From contig NC_081541.1 in the NCBI RefSeq assembly GCF_901000735.1, forward strand, positions 28,636,813 to 28,700,812: a stretch of DNA of 64,000 nt, read 5' to 3'. The position numbers were made by a program, and so were the translations under genes. Origin of the DNA: Corylus avellana. Taxonomy: Eukaryota; Streptophyta; Magnoliopsida; Fagales; Betulaceae. Below the pieces are notes generated by a model, which was not told the DNA's origin, did no database searches, and worked only from the letters and a program-made list of their open reading frames with translations. Shown here in pieces: positions 1 to 10,175 of the stretch. The stretch's first letter is position 1. Each line of letters starts with the position of its first letter.

Positions 1-562
1 GCCTTTGCGAGAACATCAGGATTGATGGGAGGATTAGATCCAAAGACTGCATTTGCTATGGTGATGAGCCCAGGATTTTGGCTGCTGAGACCGGCAAAGG
101 CAACAGCATTAGTTTTTCCTACATTAAACTGGAAGTGAATGAGACCAATTGGGAAAACAAAGACGTCTCCTGCATATAGAACTTTGGAGAAGAAGCGGTT
201 ATCTGGGTTGGATGTGACAAAGCCAACTAATAGAGTACCCTCTAGAACTACAAGAATCTCGGTTCCACGAGGGTGAATGTGGGGAGGATTTAGGCCGTAT
301 GGTGCAAAGTCAATGCGAGCCAAGGATATGCCTAAAGTATTGAGGCCTAGTATCTTGTCGACATTGAGGAGAGTGACATTCGATCCGAGTGGATTTGAGG
401 TGTCTCTGGGAGTGTCTAGCCCTGAGAAGAAGAAATCATTGGCAGTGGCAAGCTTGGGGTCCTTGCAAAACTTTCCGTTAACAAATACTGCAATAGGACA
501 AAAAAGAAAAGCAATTGTTATATATCGCAGATCACAAAGGGCTTCCAAGTGATGAATGGTTG

Positions 563-609
<47 letters not shown>

Positions 610-808
610 GAGTCCTAATTAAGATGCATGAGGGGAAAAGAAGAAGATCAAGTGAGTGATGATATATACCAGCATGATCAGAAGAAGTATCGTTAATGGC
701 AACACAGAAGTCTTGGAGAGGACTGGGGTCATAGGCAGAGGCAAGGGAGCATGCCCAAGCCAACAAGGCCACACTTACAAGCAACATCTTAGGAACGCCT
801 TTCATCAT
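1..808 (-). CDS. Germin-like protein A (3' end outside window)
   Basis: Predicted secreted cupin of the germin-like family, subfamily 1 type. Exon 1 is 670-808 and exon 2 is 1-487 (continuing off the window), separated by a 182-bp intron with GT/AG ends that contains an (AT)n run at about 563-606. The chosen start is the ATGATG at 808, giving Met-Met-Lys-Gly, a hydrophobic signal peptide ending Leu-Ala-Ser-Ala and then mature Tyr-Asp-Pro-Ser-Pro. An in-frame ATG 27 codons upstream (889) lies too close to the TATA box to be the likely start. Both disulfide cysteines, the HxH...E motif and the second cupin box are present. Against gene B the constant offset is 7418 bp; only four exon 2 differences were seen, all synonymous. 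The last 49 coding bases lie outside the window. Enzyme activity (superoxide dismutase, oxalate oxidase or none) cannot be told from sequence. Confidence 0.9.
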
Positions 809-900
809 TTTTGAGGTTATCTCGACCAGCACCTTAATTTGAGTGTATATGCTTTGTATTAATTCTTGCTGTGAGAATTGATGTTGCATTGGAGGACGCC

Positions 901-908
901 TATTTATA
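901..908 (-). promoter_or_regulatory. TATA box of GLP A
   Basis: TATAAATA on the minus strand, about 93 bp upstream of the chosen ATG at 808. The same box occurs at the same distance in genes B, D, E and F. Confidence 0.7.
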
Positions 909-1230
909 GATGGAGGGGAGTCACTGATGATATGAAGGGGTCCTATGTTTTAACTTCCACGCACCGATCAAGAAAGAAGATTTCTAATTAAGACTTGGTA
1001 ATTAAGTGTTCATCAATATTGGATATTTAATTAATTAATGGGTGAACCATTCTTTAACTACTACTGCACGCACATATACATATATACACGCTAAACAAGG
1101 GACGATGCAGTCAAATTTGACGGCTTTGATTAATATTGGAATAGTTCAACTCTTTAATTTATTTGCCAATTAAAAAATGCACATTTCAATTAACGTTGAT
1201 ACATCTCTTTGAAACTGAAATGGCTGAAGA

Positions 1231-1265
<35 letters not shown>

Positions 1266-1678
1266 AGAGTTCATATTATATATATGTAATTGACCCAATA
1301 TGCGTGTATGTGGCGTACGTTTCAACAAAAATTAATGCATAGGTTGAACACGTCAGTGGAGTCCTAGAGACAACGTTTCAACAAAACATTAATTCTGACG
1401 AAATCAACATTAACTAGTAATAGGAAGCGTAGAATTTTATACAGAATCTAGCTACAAACCTAATTAACCTACCAAGAGGCGAAGGGTTCAGCATGACCCC
1501 TAGCTAAGGTTGTACTCTATTAGTGGACACTCATAAGAGGAGAATATATCACCGACCATTATCCCGCAACATCGAGAAATAGCAAAAAAATGCCGAGAAT
1601 CATTTCTCGGTGTATAGTATACATTGACTAGGGGTGTACATGCATATGCGAATGTAGTTATTTGCAATATTCTCATCC
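909..1678. other. GLP A upstream region
   Basis: AT-rich upstream sequence nearly identical to the B upstream region (about 8327-10175 once the MITE there is removed). It holds the conserved block with GAATGGTTCACC followed by TTAATTAATTAA (minus strand, about 1013-1052) found upstream of all five closely related GLPs, and an (AT)n run at about 1236-1261. No ORF of interest. Confidence 0.6.
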
Positions 1679-2560
1679 CACTACAAAAAAATTGTTATTT
1701 TNNNNNNNNNNNNNNNNNNNNNNNNNNNNNNNNNNNNNNNNNNNNNNNNNNNNNNNNNNNNNNNNNNNNNNNNNNNNNNNNCCTCATTTATTTTTCCCAC
1801 ACTCTCTCTCCTCTCTCAATATTCTCCCTTCCCTCCACGGCAGATAGAAGAAATTTCTTCAGAAGGAGAAAAAAAAGAAAAGGAGAAGAGAAGAAGAAAA
1901 AGAAAGGGAGAAGAGAAGAAGAAGAGAAGCTGCAGAAGAAAAAGAAAGGGAGAAGAGAAGAAGAAGAGAAGCATAAGAAAAAAAAAAAAAAGGAGAAGAG
2001 AAGAAGAAGAAGAAGAGGAAGAAGAAGAGAAGATAAGAAGATTAGAAGAGAGAGAGAGAAAAGTGAGAGCTGGAGAAAAGAAGAGAGAGACAGAGAGAAA
2101 ATTGAGATCTAGATCTCTGCACCATAGAAATGTGTTTCATGGTGCAGAGATCTCTGCACCATGGTGCAAATCTGCACCATGAAACACAGATCTGCACGGT
2201 AGCGTGAGTGAGCTGTCGTGCAGAGCATTAATTCCAAAAAAAAAAATAATAATAATTTAATTGAAAATTAATTTAAATTAATAAATTTTTTAATTGAAAA
2301 AAAAAATTATTTAATTTTTCAATTTTCTGACGCGCGTCAGAACTACCACGTCAAAAAATTTTCTGACGTGTGAGACAGTAGAACGTCAGAAAATTCTGAC
2401 GTTCTACCCACTGACACGTCAGGAAATTTTTTTTCCTATCACCTATGTTTCTGACAATCTACACGCGTCAGAAACGACACATCAGAAAAAATTTCTGACG
2501 CGTCGAACACCATAAAACGTCAGAAATCTCCAGTCAAAAAAAATTTGTTTTTTTGTAGTG
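1679..2560. mobile_element. Non-autonomous CACTA element next to GLP A
   Basis: Starts CACTACAAAAAAAT and ends with TTTTTTTGTAGTG, the terminal inverted repeats of a CACTA (En/Spm) element. It contains an 80-N gap, a purine-rich tract (about 1857-2105), a palindromic block built on CTCTGCACCAT (about 2110-2205) and subterminal inverted repeats of the TGACGTG / CACGTCA type (2325-2530). It encodes no transposase. The copy at 10176-10964 belongs to the same family and sits at the equivalent site, flanked by TCC on both sides. Here the left flank is TCC, but the right flank is ACA and belongs to a gypsy fragment, so the right junction is rearranged or misassembled. Confidence 0.8.
1702..1781. 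other. Assembly gap (80 N)
   Basis: Run of 80 unresolved bases inside the left part of the CACTA element, just where its subterminal hairpins would begin. Confidence 0.99.
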
Positions 2561-2702
2561 ACACCTGGAACCATCTTGAAGGGTAGTTTGCATGCTATTG
2601 TCCTTCGAATCCAGCAAAAAGAAACAAGTCCCACTGAACAGAAAATCATGCCCATTTTAAGAGAGTTCTCAAACCTCTTTGATGAGCCACTTGGTCTTCC
2701 AC
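2561..2702 (+). pseudogene. Ty3/gypsy pol fragment
   Basis: About 47 codons readable on the plus strand, ending Phe-Asp-Glu-Pro-Leu-Gly-Leu-Pro, resemble the segment just upstream of reverse transcriptase in Ty3/gypsy elements (compare the minus-strand gypsy at 11676-17912). It abuts the CACTA end on one side and the 100-N gap on the other, so neither end of the parent element is visible. Confidence 0.6.
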
Positions 2703-2802
2703 NNNNNNNNNNNNNNNNNNNNNNNNNNNNNNNNNNNNNNNNNNNNNNNNNNNNNNNNNNNNNNNNNNNNNNNNNNNNNNNNNNNNNNNNNNNNNNNNNN
2801 NN
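2703..2802. other. Assembly gap (exactly 100 N)
   Basis: A run of exactly 100 N, the usual placeholder for a gap of unknown size. It separates a gypsy fragment from the last visible exon of the CDCA7-like gene, so the join between the two sides is not proven. Confidence 0.99.
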
Positions 2803-5800
2803 TCAGGTTGAGGCTTTGAGAGTCCTCCATCAGGGCTCTTGTCTGTGTCAAGAAGTTCAGAAAGCTGCGATCCCTCTGGAGAAGCCAATGTTTCATTACC
2901 TGAGTCTTCCAAGTTGCTTTGAGAGCGACGGCTCTGAATGAGATAGTGTGCCACAGACTTGAAGCCCAGTCTTAAAACCTAAAAGGCAAACAAAATTTAG
3001 CCATTCCTTTTACTCCGGATGCTAATTAAATCTGCCTAATATGTCCACCACATACTAAACCAGACTGCTCACATACCAGTACAAGTTGAGTGATAGAGAC
3101 GTATTACCAGCCAGAAATAGAAAATGAAATATACTGATAAACCCTTTTCAGTGATAGGATAAGAGCATCGAAAGGCATCAGCTGACTCAATTACTAAAGC
3201 CTCTAGTAATGCTATGGCAGACCACGCCACATAGGAATTGGAGGGATGGGGTTTGGTGGGTAGCATTACTCCAAAAGCCTCTTACCATTGTACATGGAAG
3301 CTAGAATTGATCCCACCAACACTAAGGAAGGGGGGATTTCAGGGAAAAGGGAGGGTTGTTGCATAGCCATAGGCTCAATGGGCCTGTTCGGCCTCAAGTG
3401 GACCAAAAGACAAGAATTTATAGCACCCATCTGAGCAAGAATACAAGACACTGGGATTGTTAAGTTAACGAAAGCAAGAGGGCTGTGATGGGGGAGATTA
3501 TTGTCTGTTTACGCAAAATAAATGGGAAAGCATAAAGATTCTCACACTCATGCACATATACAGGCTTGATGGTGCTAACCTTCCTGTAGAGGGAACCAGT
3601 GGGCATCCACCCTTTTCCCTGACGGCAAAGACTGCAGTTGCAAATTCCTCGACAAACAGGGCAAATCCAATTGGGATTTTGATTGGCTTCTATCACATTC
3701 TCTCCATATCTGAACAACATAATATATTTCAAACATAACTTATGGGTAATACAGGTTCCACTTAAAATATTTAGTAGTGCATGCTTAGTGACACAGTCAG
3801 GAATTTCAATAGCATAAAAGTCATTTTGTTACAATTTTATTGTTATAAGGTGCTCCAGGTTTACTGAATAGCACCATATTATTTTAATATTGTGATGGAA
3901 GAAAGAGAGAGAAAAGAGTTGGACAGGAAGGTGGTCGTACTTTACTAATCTATCTACCATATTTGGAATGCTACAAATGGTTGTAACAAAATGTTTCAGC
4001 TTAAAGCACAAACAGGAATGTTAATAAACGCTATTACATATATGTTTGTGCTTTAAATAAACGCTTATAAACGCTTTAAAGCTATACTATAAAATCACTA
4101 TTAGTTAATAAACGTAAACATTAATAAAAGCACAAATAAACGCTTTATGCTATTACGTATACTAATCGTCATTCAGAACTTGCTATATACGTTTGACTCC
4201 AATATTATCTAAAAGAAATTTGATAACTAACTAATTATATAGGTTTGTCCGTTTGTGGATCAGGATTATAGCAACTATATCTACTAGCTGTTGTTTGCCG
4301 TTGGTGGTCCCTATATAAATCTTGGGTAAAACTCACCACTGAAAACCGGTTTACAAAGGCTTTTGTGCTTTAAAGTCACGTGAGAGTACCTTTTCTATAA
4401 GCAAAGTAAAAAAGGAAGCAGTGCAAATTAAAATTAATTACCTCATGTATAAGCAATCCCCACAAAACTGCCCTTGGACCAAGTTGCATTTGATGCAATG
4501 GGTATGCTGACCAAGCGTTTTCTGTCTGCAAATAAACAGGCCATCTCATTGAGCTTGCTTTACCAAGTACAACCAAGTAATTAGTGAGAAGGAAGATCTT
4601 ATAACACAAGATATCTGATACAATTTGGATAATCACCCACTATAGAAAAACAATATAGTTGAAAACTTCTGCTATTGATTTGAAGGGTATTCTCCCAGCG
4701 GTATAACAATTTTTTTGAGTTAACTTGTTGAATTATCAGTAATCCTTCAAACCATTTCTCGATTTACAACCACAATCATTTGCAAACCAGCTGAGCATTT
4801 AGTTGGAGGCTTAAGGGTTAGCAACAACATGTTACTTATTGCTACTTAAGTCTTTAAACTTTAATCTTAAGAAAAAAGGAATTTGCTACTAAATTCTAAG
4901 AAAGCATTATAATAGATTAGAATGAAGGAGAAATAAAATGTACCTGCATTGATGGCATGTTTTTCCCTTGACCGGATCATATATGCGCTTCCCATCCTCG
5001 CCATATCCATCCACAAACAGTGTCCAATTTTCCTTACAATCTCCCAGAAGCTTATCATGTTCTTCTGAGTAAATTTCTGGCTCAGAACCTTCCCGTATGT
5101 GAATCTCATTATTCTCCGAGGAGTTCCTCTTCTTTTTATCACGGATTTCCGAATAGCTAACAGGAGTCAAACTCTTCAACCTAAAACCCATAATCATTTT
5201 CAAACAAGTTTAAAACATATGCCCAGCGACTTTCACCAATTTAGGATCAGAACAACATCAATCAAGGACAAGAAAAATCACGTGTATGGAGGCCAAAAAA
5301 ATCCACAATGCTCTGGTAAATTGCTGATAAAAAGTAACAGGATACAACAAATCAGCATTTGAATCTGAGGTCTTAAACATTTTTTTTCAGAGATTAAAAT
5401 AAATGAAACCCAGTACAGCATAAAAAAGGATGATAAAGAGATGAGAAATTTATATTCAATTTTAGAGGCCAAAGCAATGGAGTACATAAGCACGGTCCTT
5501 CTCTTTTCTTTTCCTTCATTTTCTCAGTAACCAATGAAAGGGTAAACCACAAAATATGAAGAAACCCACAACAGCATTAGAAAGCTCTGTACTTCTCTCT
5601 CTCTCTCAACTTTTTACTCATTTCAAGAAACCCAGCCAAAAGGACGAAAGCTTTCCTTTCCTCATTTTCCCACCAACCAAACATATTCTGAAGAACAAAA
5701 GAAAAAGAACAAAGAAAATACCTTGAAGAGCGCCTTGGGGAGTCGGGAAGGGGCAATGGGTTCTGGGTTTTTCTTTGAGTAGGGTTTTTTGGAGTAGGCT

Positions 5801-5993
5801 TGGGAAGGGCAGTTTTGGATTTGAGCTTCTGAGAGAGGTCGGGAATCCCCAGTTTCTGCATTCTCTCCATGTTCTCTTTGATCCTCTGGTTCCTGAAATT
5901 CTCATACCCTGAAGCCTCTCCGGTCCGATTCCCCGTAGATTCTCCATTGTTGTCCTGTTCATTGGTGTCCCGAGCTCTCTTTCTCCAAGGCAT
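2803..5993 (-). CDS. CDCA7-like zinc-finger protein (zf-4CXXC_R1), 3' end missing
   Basis: Five exons read on the minus strand: 5722-5993, 4944-5180, 4442-4525, 3580-3709 and 2803-2978 (runs into the gap). All visible introns have GT/AG ends and the reading frame is kept across each join. The start is the ATG of Met-Pro-Trp-Arg-Lys-Arg. The basic, low-complexity N-terminus includes a conserved-looking block around Arg-Ile-Lys-Glu-Asn-Met-Glu-Arg. From about residue 166 to 245 comes a cysteine-rich domain: CHQCRQKT, then [16 protein letters not shown], and [16 protein letters not shown]. This is the zf-4CXXC_R1 domain of CDCA7 proteins. In animals CDCA7 works with the remodeller HELLS in maintaining DNA methylation; plant homologues are linked to its orthologue DDM1. 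The arginines matching those hit in human ICF syndrome (in CHQCR and RYG) are present. Nuclear location is inferred. No frameshift or stop is seen, so the visible part could be functional. Confidence 0.85.
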
Positions 5994-6161
5994 TGTGGCT
6001 AATCCCTGTGTCAGTCTCTGAGTTCTGAGTGAGACTATCCCTTTTAAACGGTCGACTGAAATGAAAAGACATGCATAGTCCACGGCCTCATGGGTCCAGC
6101 GCCCCCAGGCCCCACCATTATTCTCTAGAAGAGGATTTTCTGACAGGAACCCGAATAATGC
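5994..6161. other. Short upstream region of the CDCA7-like gene
   Basis: About 170 bp between the CDCA7-like ATG and the MITE at 6162. No clear TATA box. The reading frame stays open for 30 codons upstream of the chosen Met, but that Met is the one followed by the basic Trp-Arg-Lys-Arg start. Confidence 0.4.
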
Positions 6162-6659
6162 TTACGCCTTGTTTGGCAATGCCCATGCCAAAAATTTAAT
6201 TTAATTTAATTTTTTTTAAAAAAAATTTTGAACTTTTTTAATTTTTTTTTTTATATATTATATCAATTACTTATTATTATTATTATTTAAATAAAAGATT
6301 CCCATCAAAACAAATTTTTTGAACTTTTTCATACCCGCTCTATTTGGTATTGCCGTGTTGGTCTTTGCTTGGCCTTTACGTGGGAAAATGTAAAAATGTT
6401 TAGTACGAGAAAATGAAAATTTTATTTTATAATGATTTTTTTTTATTTTAATAGTAACAAAAAGTGATTGATGTGATGTAAAAAATAAAAATGCTGAAAG
6501 TTAAATTAGATGAATAATATGGGGGGCCATTTTTTTTTTTTTTTTCATTGTCAAATATTGCCACAAAAAATTCTAAACTTTTACGTACTTTATATAACAT
6601 TAATGATTTTTAAACCAAAAACCACGTACATACATTATCTATTACCAAACGAGGCATAA
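6162..6659. mobile_element. MITE with TTAYGCCTYGTTTGGYAAT ends
   Basis: The left end TTACGCCTTGTTTGGCAAT (6162-6180) matches the reverse complement of 6641-6659 at 16 of 19 positions. The 460 bp between are AT-rich with poly(T) runs and no coding. No convincing target-site duplication was found, so the superfamily is left open. It lies directly upstream of the CDCA7-like gene. Confidence 0.55.
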
Positions 6660-7369
6660 ATTCAAGTAATTTAGAGTATTTACATCACATGGCTGGAAGG
6701 GCCGTAAAAGCTCTTCATTAGCCTCGTCAAATTAATGAAAAATCCAATGTATCTCTTCTCTTGTCTCATTCTATATAGAGCTCTAATTAAGGATAGACTA
6801 CCTTGTATGTAATATCTTTACAATATTCAGAGAGAATATAGTCAGCTTATTCAAAAATCATGAAGAAGATTGTGGGTCTTCTCTAACATCTATTCACCCC
6901 TCATTGTTATTGACGATGCCCCAAGATAACTCAGTTAGATTAAAGAGAAAATATGACTAAAGGTTTATTGTGGATTTAATGATTTATTTATTTGTAGTTG
7001 AATTATATTTTCAAAGAAAGAATATATGAAGGGCATGTATCAAGAGAAGTTAGGAGTGCTTTGTTTTAGTGGTAGTGAAAGCTAATTCATCAAAAAAAGA
7101 AAAGCTAGGAGTGATATCCCAAACATTTTGGAAAAAGTACTTAACTTTAATCTTGCACTTGTTCTACCTCCGGTAATATCACTCACTGAAAAGGAAAGAA
7201 AAAAGAAAAAGAAAAGAGAGAGTGGGTATATATAAGAAATTATCATTTTATTTGATTGAATTTAATGCTATGACATTACAACAAGGGATTTTAAAAATGA
7301 CAAACTTGTTCCGAACCATCTAATGATTCATTATTAGCTACTACATATAATTTTCTAATTATTGTCCCA
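6660..7369. other. 3' flank of GLP B
   Basis: AT-rich, no gene. Segments are shared with the 3' flanks of the other GLPs: the block GTACTTAACTTTAATCTTGC at about 7138 recurs at 34973 beside GLP E, and the block around 6880-6960 resembles the D and F downstream flanks. Confidence 0.6.
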
Positions 7370-7980
7370 CTAGAATTTTTTCTGAAGATAATTGACCACA
7401 TTCCTATCGAGTTGGAAGGCCTTTGCGAGAACATCAGGATTGATGGGAGGATTAGATCCAAAGACTGCATTTGCTATGGTGATGAGCCCAGGATTCTGGC
7501 TGCTGAGACCGGCAAAGGCAACGGCATTAGTTTTTCCTACATTAAACTGGAAGTGAATAAGACCAATTGGGAAAACAAAAACGTCTCCTGCATATAGAAC
7601 TTTGGAGAAGAAGCGGTTATCTGGGTTGGATGTGACAAAGCCAACTAATAGAGTACCCTCTAGAACTACAAGAATCTCGGTTCCACGAGGGTGAATGTGG
7701 GGAGGATTTAGGCCGTATGGTGCAAAGTCAATGCGAGCCAAGGATATGCCTAAAGTATTGAGGCCTAGTATCTTGTCGACATTGAGGAGAGTGACATTCG
7801 ATCCGAGTGGATTTGAGGTGTCTCTGGGAGTGTCTAGCCCTGAGAAGAAGAAATCATTGGCAGTGGCAAGCTTGGGGTCCTTGCAAAACTTTCCGTTAAC
7901 AAATACTGCAATAGGACAAAAAAGAAAAGCAATTGTTATATATCGCAGATCACAAAGGGCTTCCAAGTGATGAATGGTTG

Positions 7981-8027
<47 letters not shown>

Positions 8028-8226
8028 GAGTCCTAATTAAGATGCATGAGGGGAAAAGAAGAAGATCAAGTGAGTGATGATATATACCAGCATGATCAGA
8101 AGAAGTATCGTTAATGGCAACACAGAAGTCTTGGAGAGGACTGGGGTCATAGGCAGAGGCAAGGGAGCATGCCCAAGCCAACAAGGCCACACTTACAAGC
8201 AACATCTTAGGAACGCCTTTCATCAT
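7370..8226 (-). CDS. Germin-like protein B
   Basis: Complete two-exon GLP: exon 1 is 8088-8226 (139 bp), intron 182 bp with an (AT)n tract, exon 2 is 7370-7905 (536 bp), encoding 224 residues, normal for the family. Signal peptide residues 1-25, then Tyr-Asp-Pro-Ser-Pro. Cys35 and Cys54 form the expected disulfide. Manganese ligands are His116, His118, Glu123 (box [10 protein letters not shown]) and His164 (box [12 protein letters not shown]). N-glycosylation sequons lie at Asn39 and Asn83. The predicted location is the apoplast, as a hexameric Mn cupin by family knowledge. It faces away from gene D; the pair is the older relative of E/F. No lesion is seen. Confidence 0.95.
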
Positions 8227-8318
8227 TTTTGAGGTTATCTCGACCAGCACCTTAATTTGAGTGTATATGCTTTGTATTAATTCTTGCTGTGAGAATTGAT
8301 GTTGCATTGGAGGACGCC

Positions 8319-8326
8319 TATTTATA
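8319..8326 (-). promoter_or_regulatory. TATA box of GLP B
   Basis: TATAAATA on the minus strand 93 bp upstream of the ATG at 8226. The in-frame ATG at 8307 lies only 12 bp downstream of the box, so it is probably upstream of the transcription start. Confidence 0.7.
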
Positions 8327-8648
8327 GATGGAGGGGAGTCACTGATGATATGAAGGGGTCCTATGTTTTAACTTCCACGCACCGATCAAGAAAGAAGATT
8401 TCTAATTAAGACTTGGTAATTAAGTGTTCATCAATATTGGATATTTAATTAATTAATGGGTGAACCATTCTTTAACTACTACTGCACGCACATATACATA
8501 TATACACGCTAAATAAGAGACGATGCAGTCAAATTTGACGGCTTTGATTAATATTGGAATAGTTCAACTCTTTAATTTATTTGCCAATTAAAAAATGCAC
8601 ATTTCAATTAACGTTGATACATCTCTTTGAAACTGAAATGGCTGAAGA

Positions 8649-8683
<35 letters not shown>

Positions 8684-8925
8684 AGAGTTCATATTATATA
8701 TATGTAATTGACCCAATATGCGTGTATGTGGCGTACGTTTCAACAAAAATTAATGCATAGGTTGAACACGTTAGTGGAGTCCTAGAGACAACGTTTCAGC
8801 AAAACATTAATTCTGACGAAATCAACATTAACTAGTAATAGGAAGCGTAGAATTTTATACAGAATCTAGCTACAAACCTAATTAACCTACCAATAGGCGA
8901 AGGGTTCAGCATGACCCCTAGTTAA
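8327..8925. other. GLP B upstream region
   Basis: Contains the conserved promoter block (about 8431-8470, minus strand GAATGGTTCACC then the TTAATTAATTAA run) shared with A, D, E and F, and an (AT)n run at about 8653-8680. About 99% identical to the A upstream region. Confidence 0.6.
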
Positions 8926-10001
8926 GAGCATTCCCAGCAACTACCTAACCATGTTCCCTATATTTAAGGATCCAAACCACTTTTTGCTTTCCTACATACA
9001 AAAACTCCACAATAACTTCCCTTTATCATTCCCTACATCATTAAAATATTATTTTCATTTTCATTAAAATAATATATGCTTTTATTCTAAAAACATTTTT
9101 CTTTTTCATCTCTCTCATCTCCGTCTTCTTTCCCTAGTCACATCTCCCTCTCTCACTCTCTGTTTTCTTCTTTTCTTTACACCAGCCACACCTCTCTCCC
9201 TTTCTAGATCTCACTCTCTACCTCACTTTCCCCCAGTAGATTCTCGCTCACGAAGACAGAAAGGGAGAATTTTTGCTATGCTGAATGGTTATCTTCCTTA
9301 TATTCTTATCCTCTCAATCATTATCTGCAGCGAAACCAGCTTTAGAAAACAGAGAGAAAACGTGAGAGTGAGGGAGGGAGAGAGAGAGAGTTATGGGTAT
9401 TTGATTGTGATGGGGTTGATTCTCTAGGTATTTTTATTTGGGTAATCAATTGTGTTCTTGATGATTTTTGATTGGGTTGTTGTGGAGCTTGTGGTTGAGT
9501 TCTGGTTGAGTTTTGGTGAGTTCTGGAACGATTTAAGTTGTTTGGGGATGATTGATTTTGTGGGTTTTATTTGTTGTTAATTTTGGGTGTAAATCCTTTG
9601 AGTGGCCGTGAGAGTGAAGATGGAGTATTGAATATGGAGATTTGGTTTCTTGAGGGCAAAAATCAACTGGGTTTCTATTTCTGCTAGTAATTTTGCTTTA
9701 CTTGAACTAGATTAAGTGCAGAAGTGCAGAAGAAGAAGAGGGCGGAGAAGAAAGAACGGAGAAAAATAATAGAGATGACTGCGTGAAAAGGTGTAAGAGG
9801 AGAGAGAGTGTTTTTTTTTACGATTATAATAATCACAAGGACTGCTACAGTTGAACCCCAAACATTGGGTTCAACTGTAGCAGCTGATGATTTAAGGAAC
9901 CATATAGGGAATCTACTGTGGGGTGTTTTTTGTGATTTTTTAGACATATTCACTAAATTTAGGGAACAGATCCCCTTATAGGGAGTCTGCTGGGAGTGCT
10001 C
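8926..10001. mobile_element. 1,076-bp PIF/Harbinger-like non-autonomous element
   Basis: Ends GAGCATTCCCAGCA and TGCTGGGAGTGCTC are inverted repeats (13 of 14 match), flanked by TAA at 8923-8925 and 10002-10004. Trinucleotide TAA/TTA duplications are typical of PIF/Harbinger (Tourist) elements. The upstream region of GLP A has the uninterrupted site (around 1504-1510), which proves insertion. No transposase is encoded. A hairpin built on CTGCTACAGTTGAACCC lies near 9841-9883. Confidence 0.85.
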
Positions 10002-10175
10002 TAAGGTTGTACTCTATTAGTTGACACTCATAAGAGGAGAATATATCACTGACCATTATCCCGCAACATCGAGAAATAGCAAAAAAATGCCGAGAATCAT
10101 TTCTCGGTGTATAGTATACATTGACTAGGGGTGTACATGCATATGCGAATGTAGTTATTTGCAATATTCTCATCC

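Noticed and set aside
809..889. 27-codon in-frame N-terminal extension of the GLPs (also in B, D, E and F)
   Set aside because: The upstream ATG lies 12-20 bp from the TATA box, probably before the transcription start, and would bury the signal peptide.
1624..2112. 162-codon Lys/Arg/Glu-rich frame
   Set aside because: Translation of a GA-rich tract across an N gap; not a protein gene.
3069..3451. Minus-strand frames inside intron 4 of the CDCA7-like gene
   Set aside because: They lie between good splice sites that keep the zinc-finger frame, and have no domain.
7695..7970. Plus-strand open frame opposite GLP exon 2 (also at 277-552, 35532-35810 and as a minus-strand frame at 19388-19666)
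   Set aside because: It is the shadow of the conserved GLP coding strand and appears only because the copies are nearly identical.
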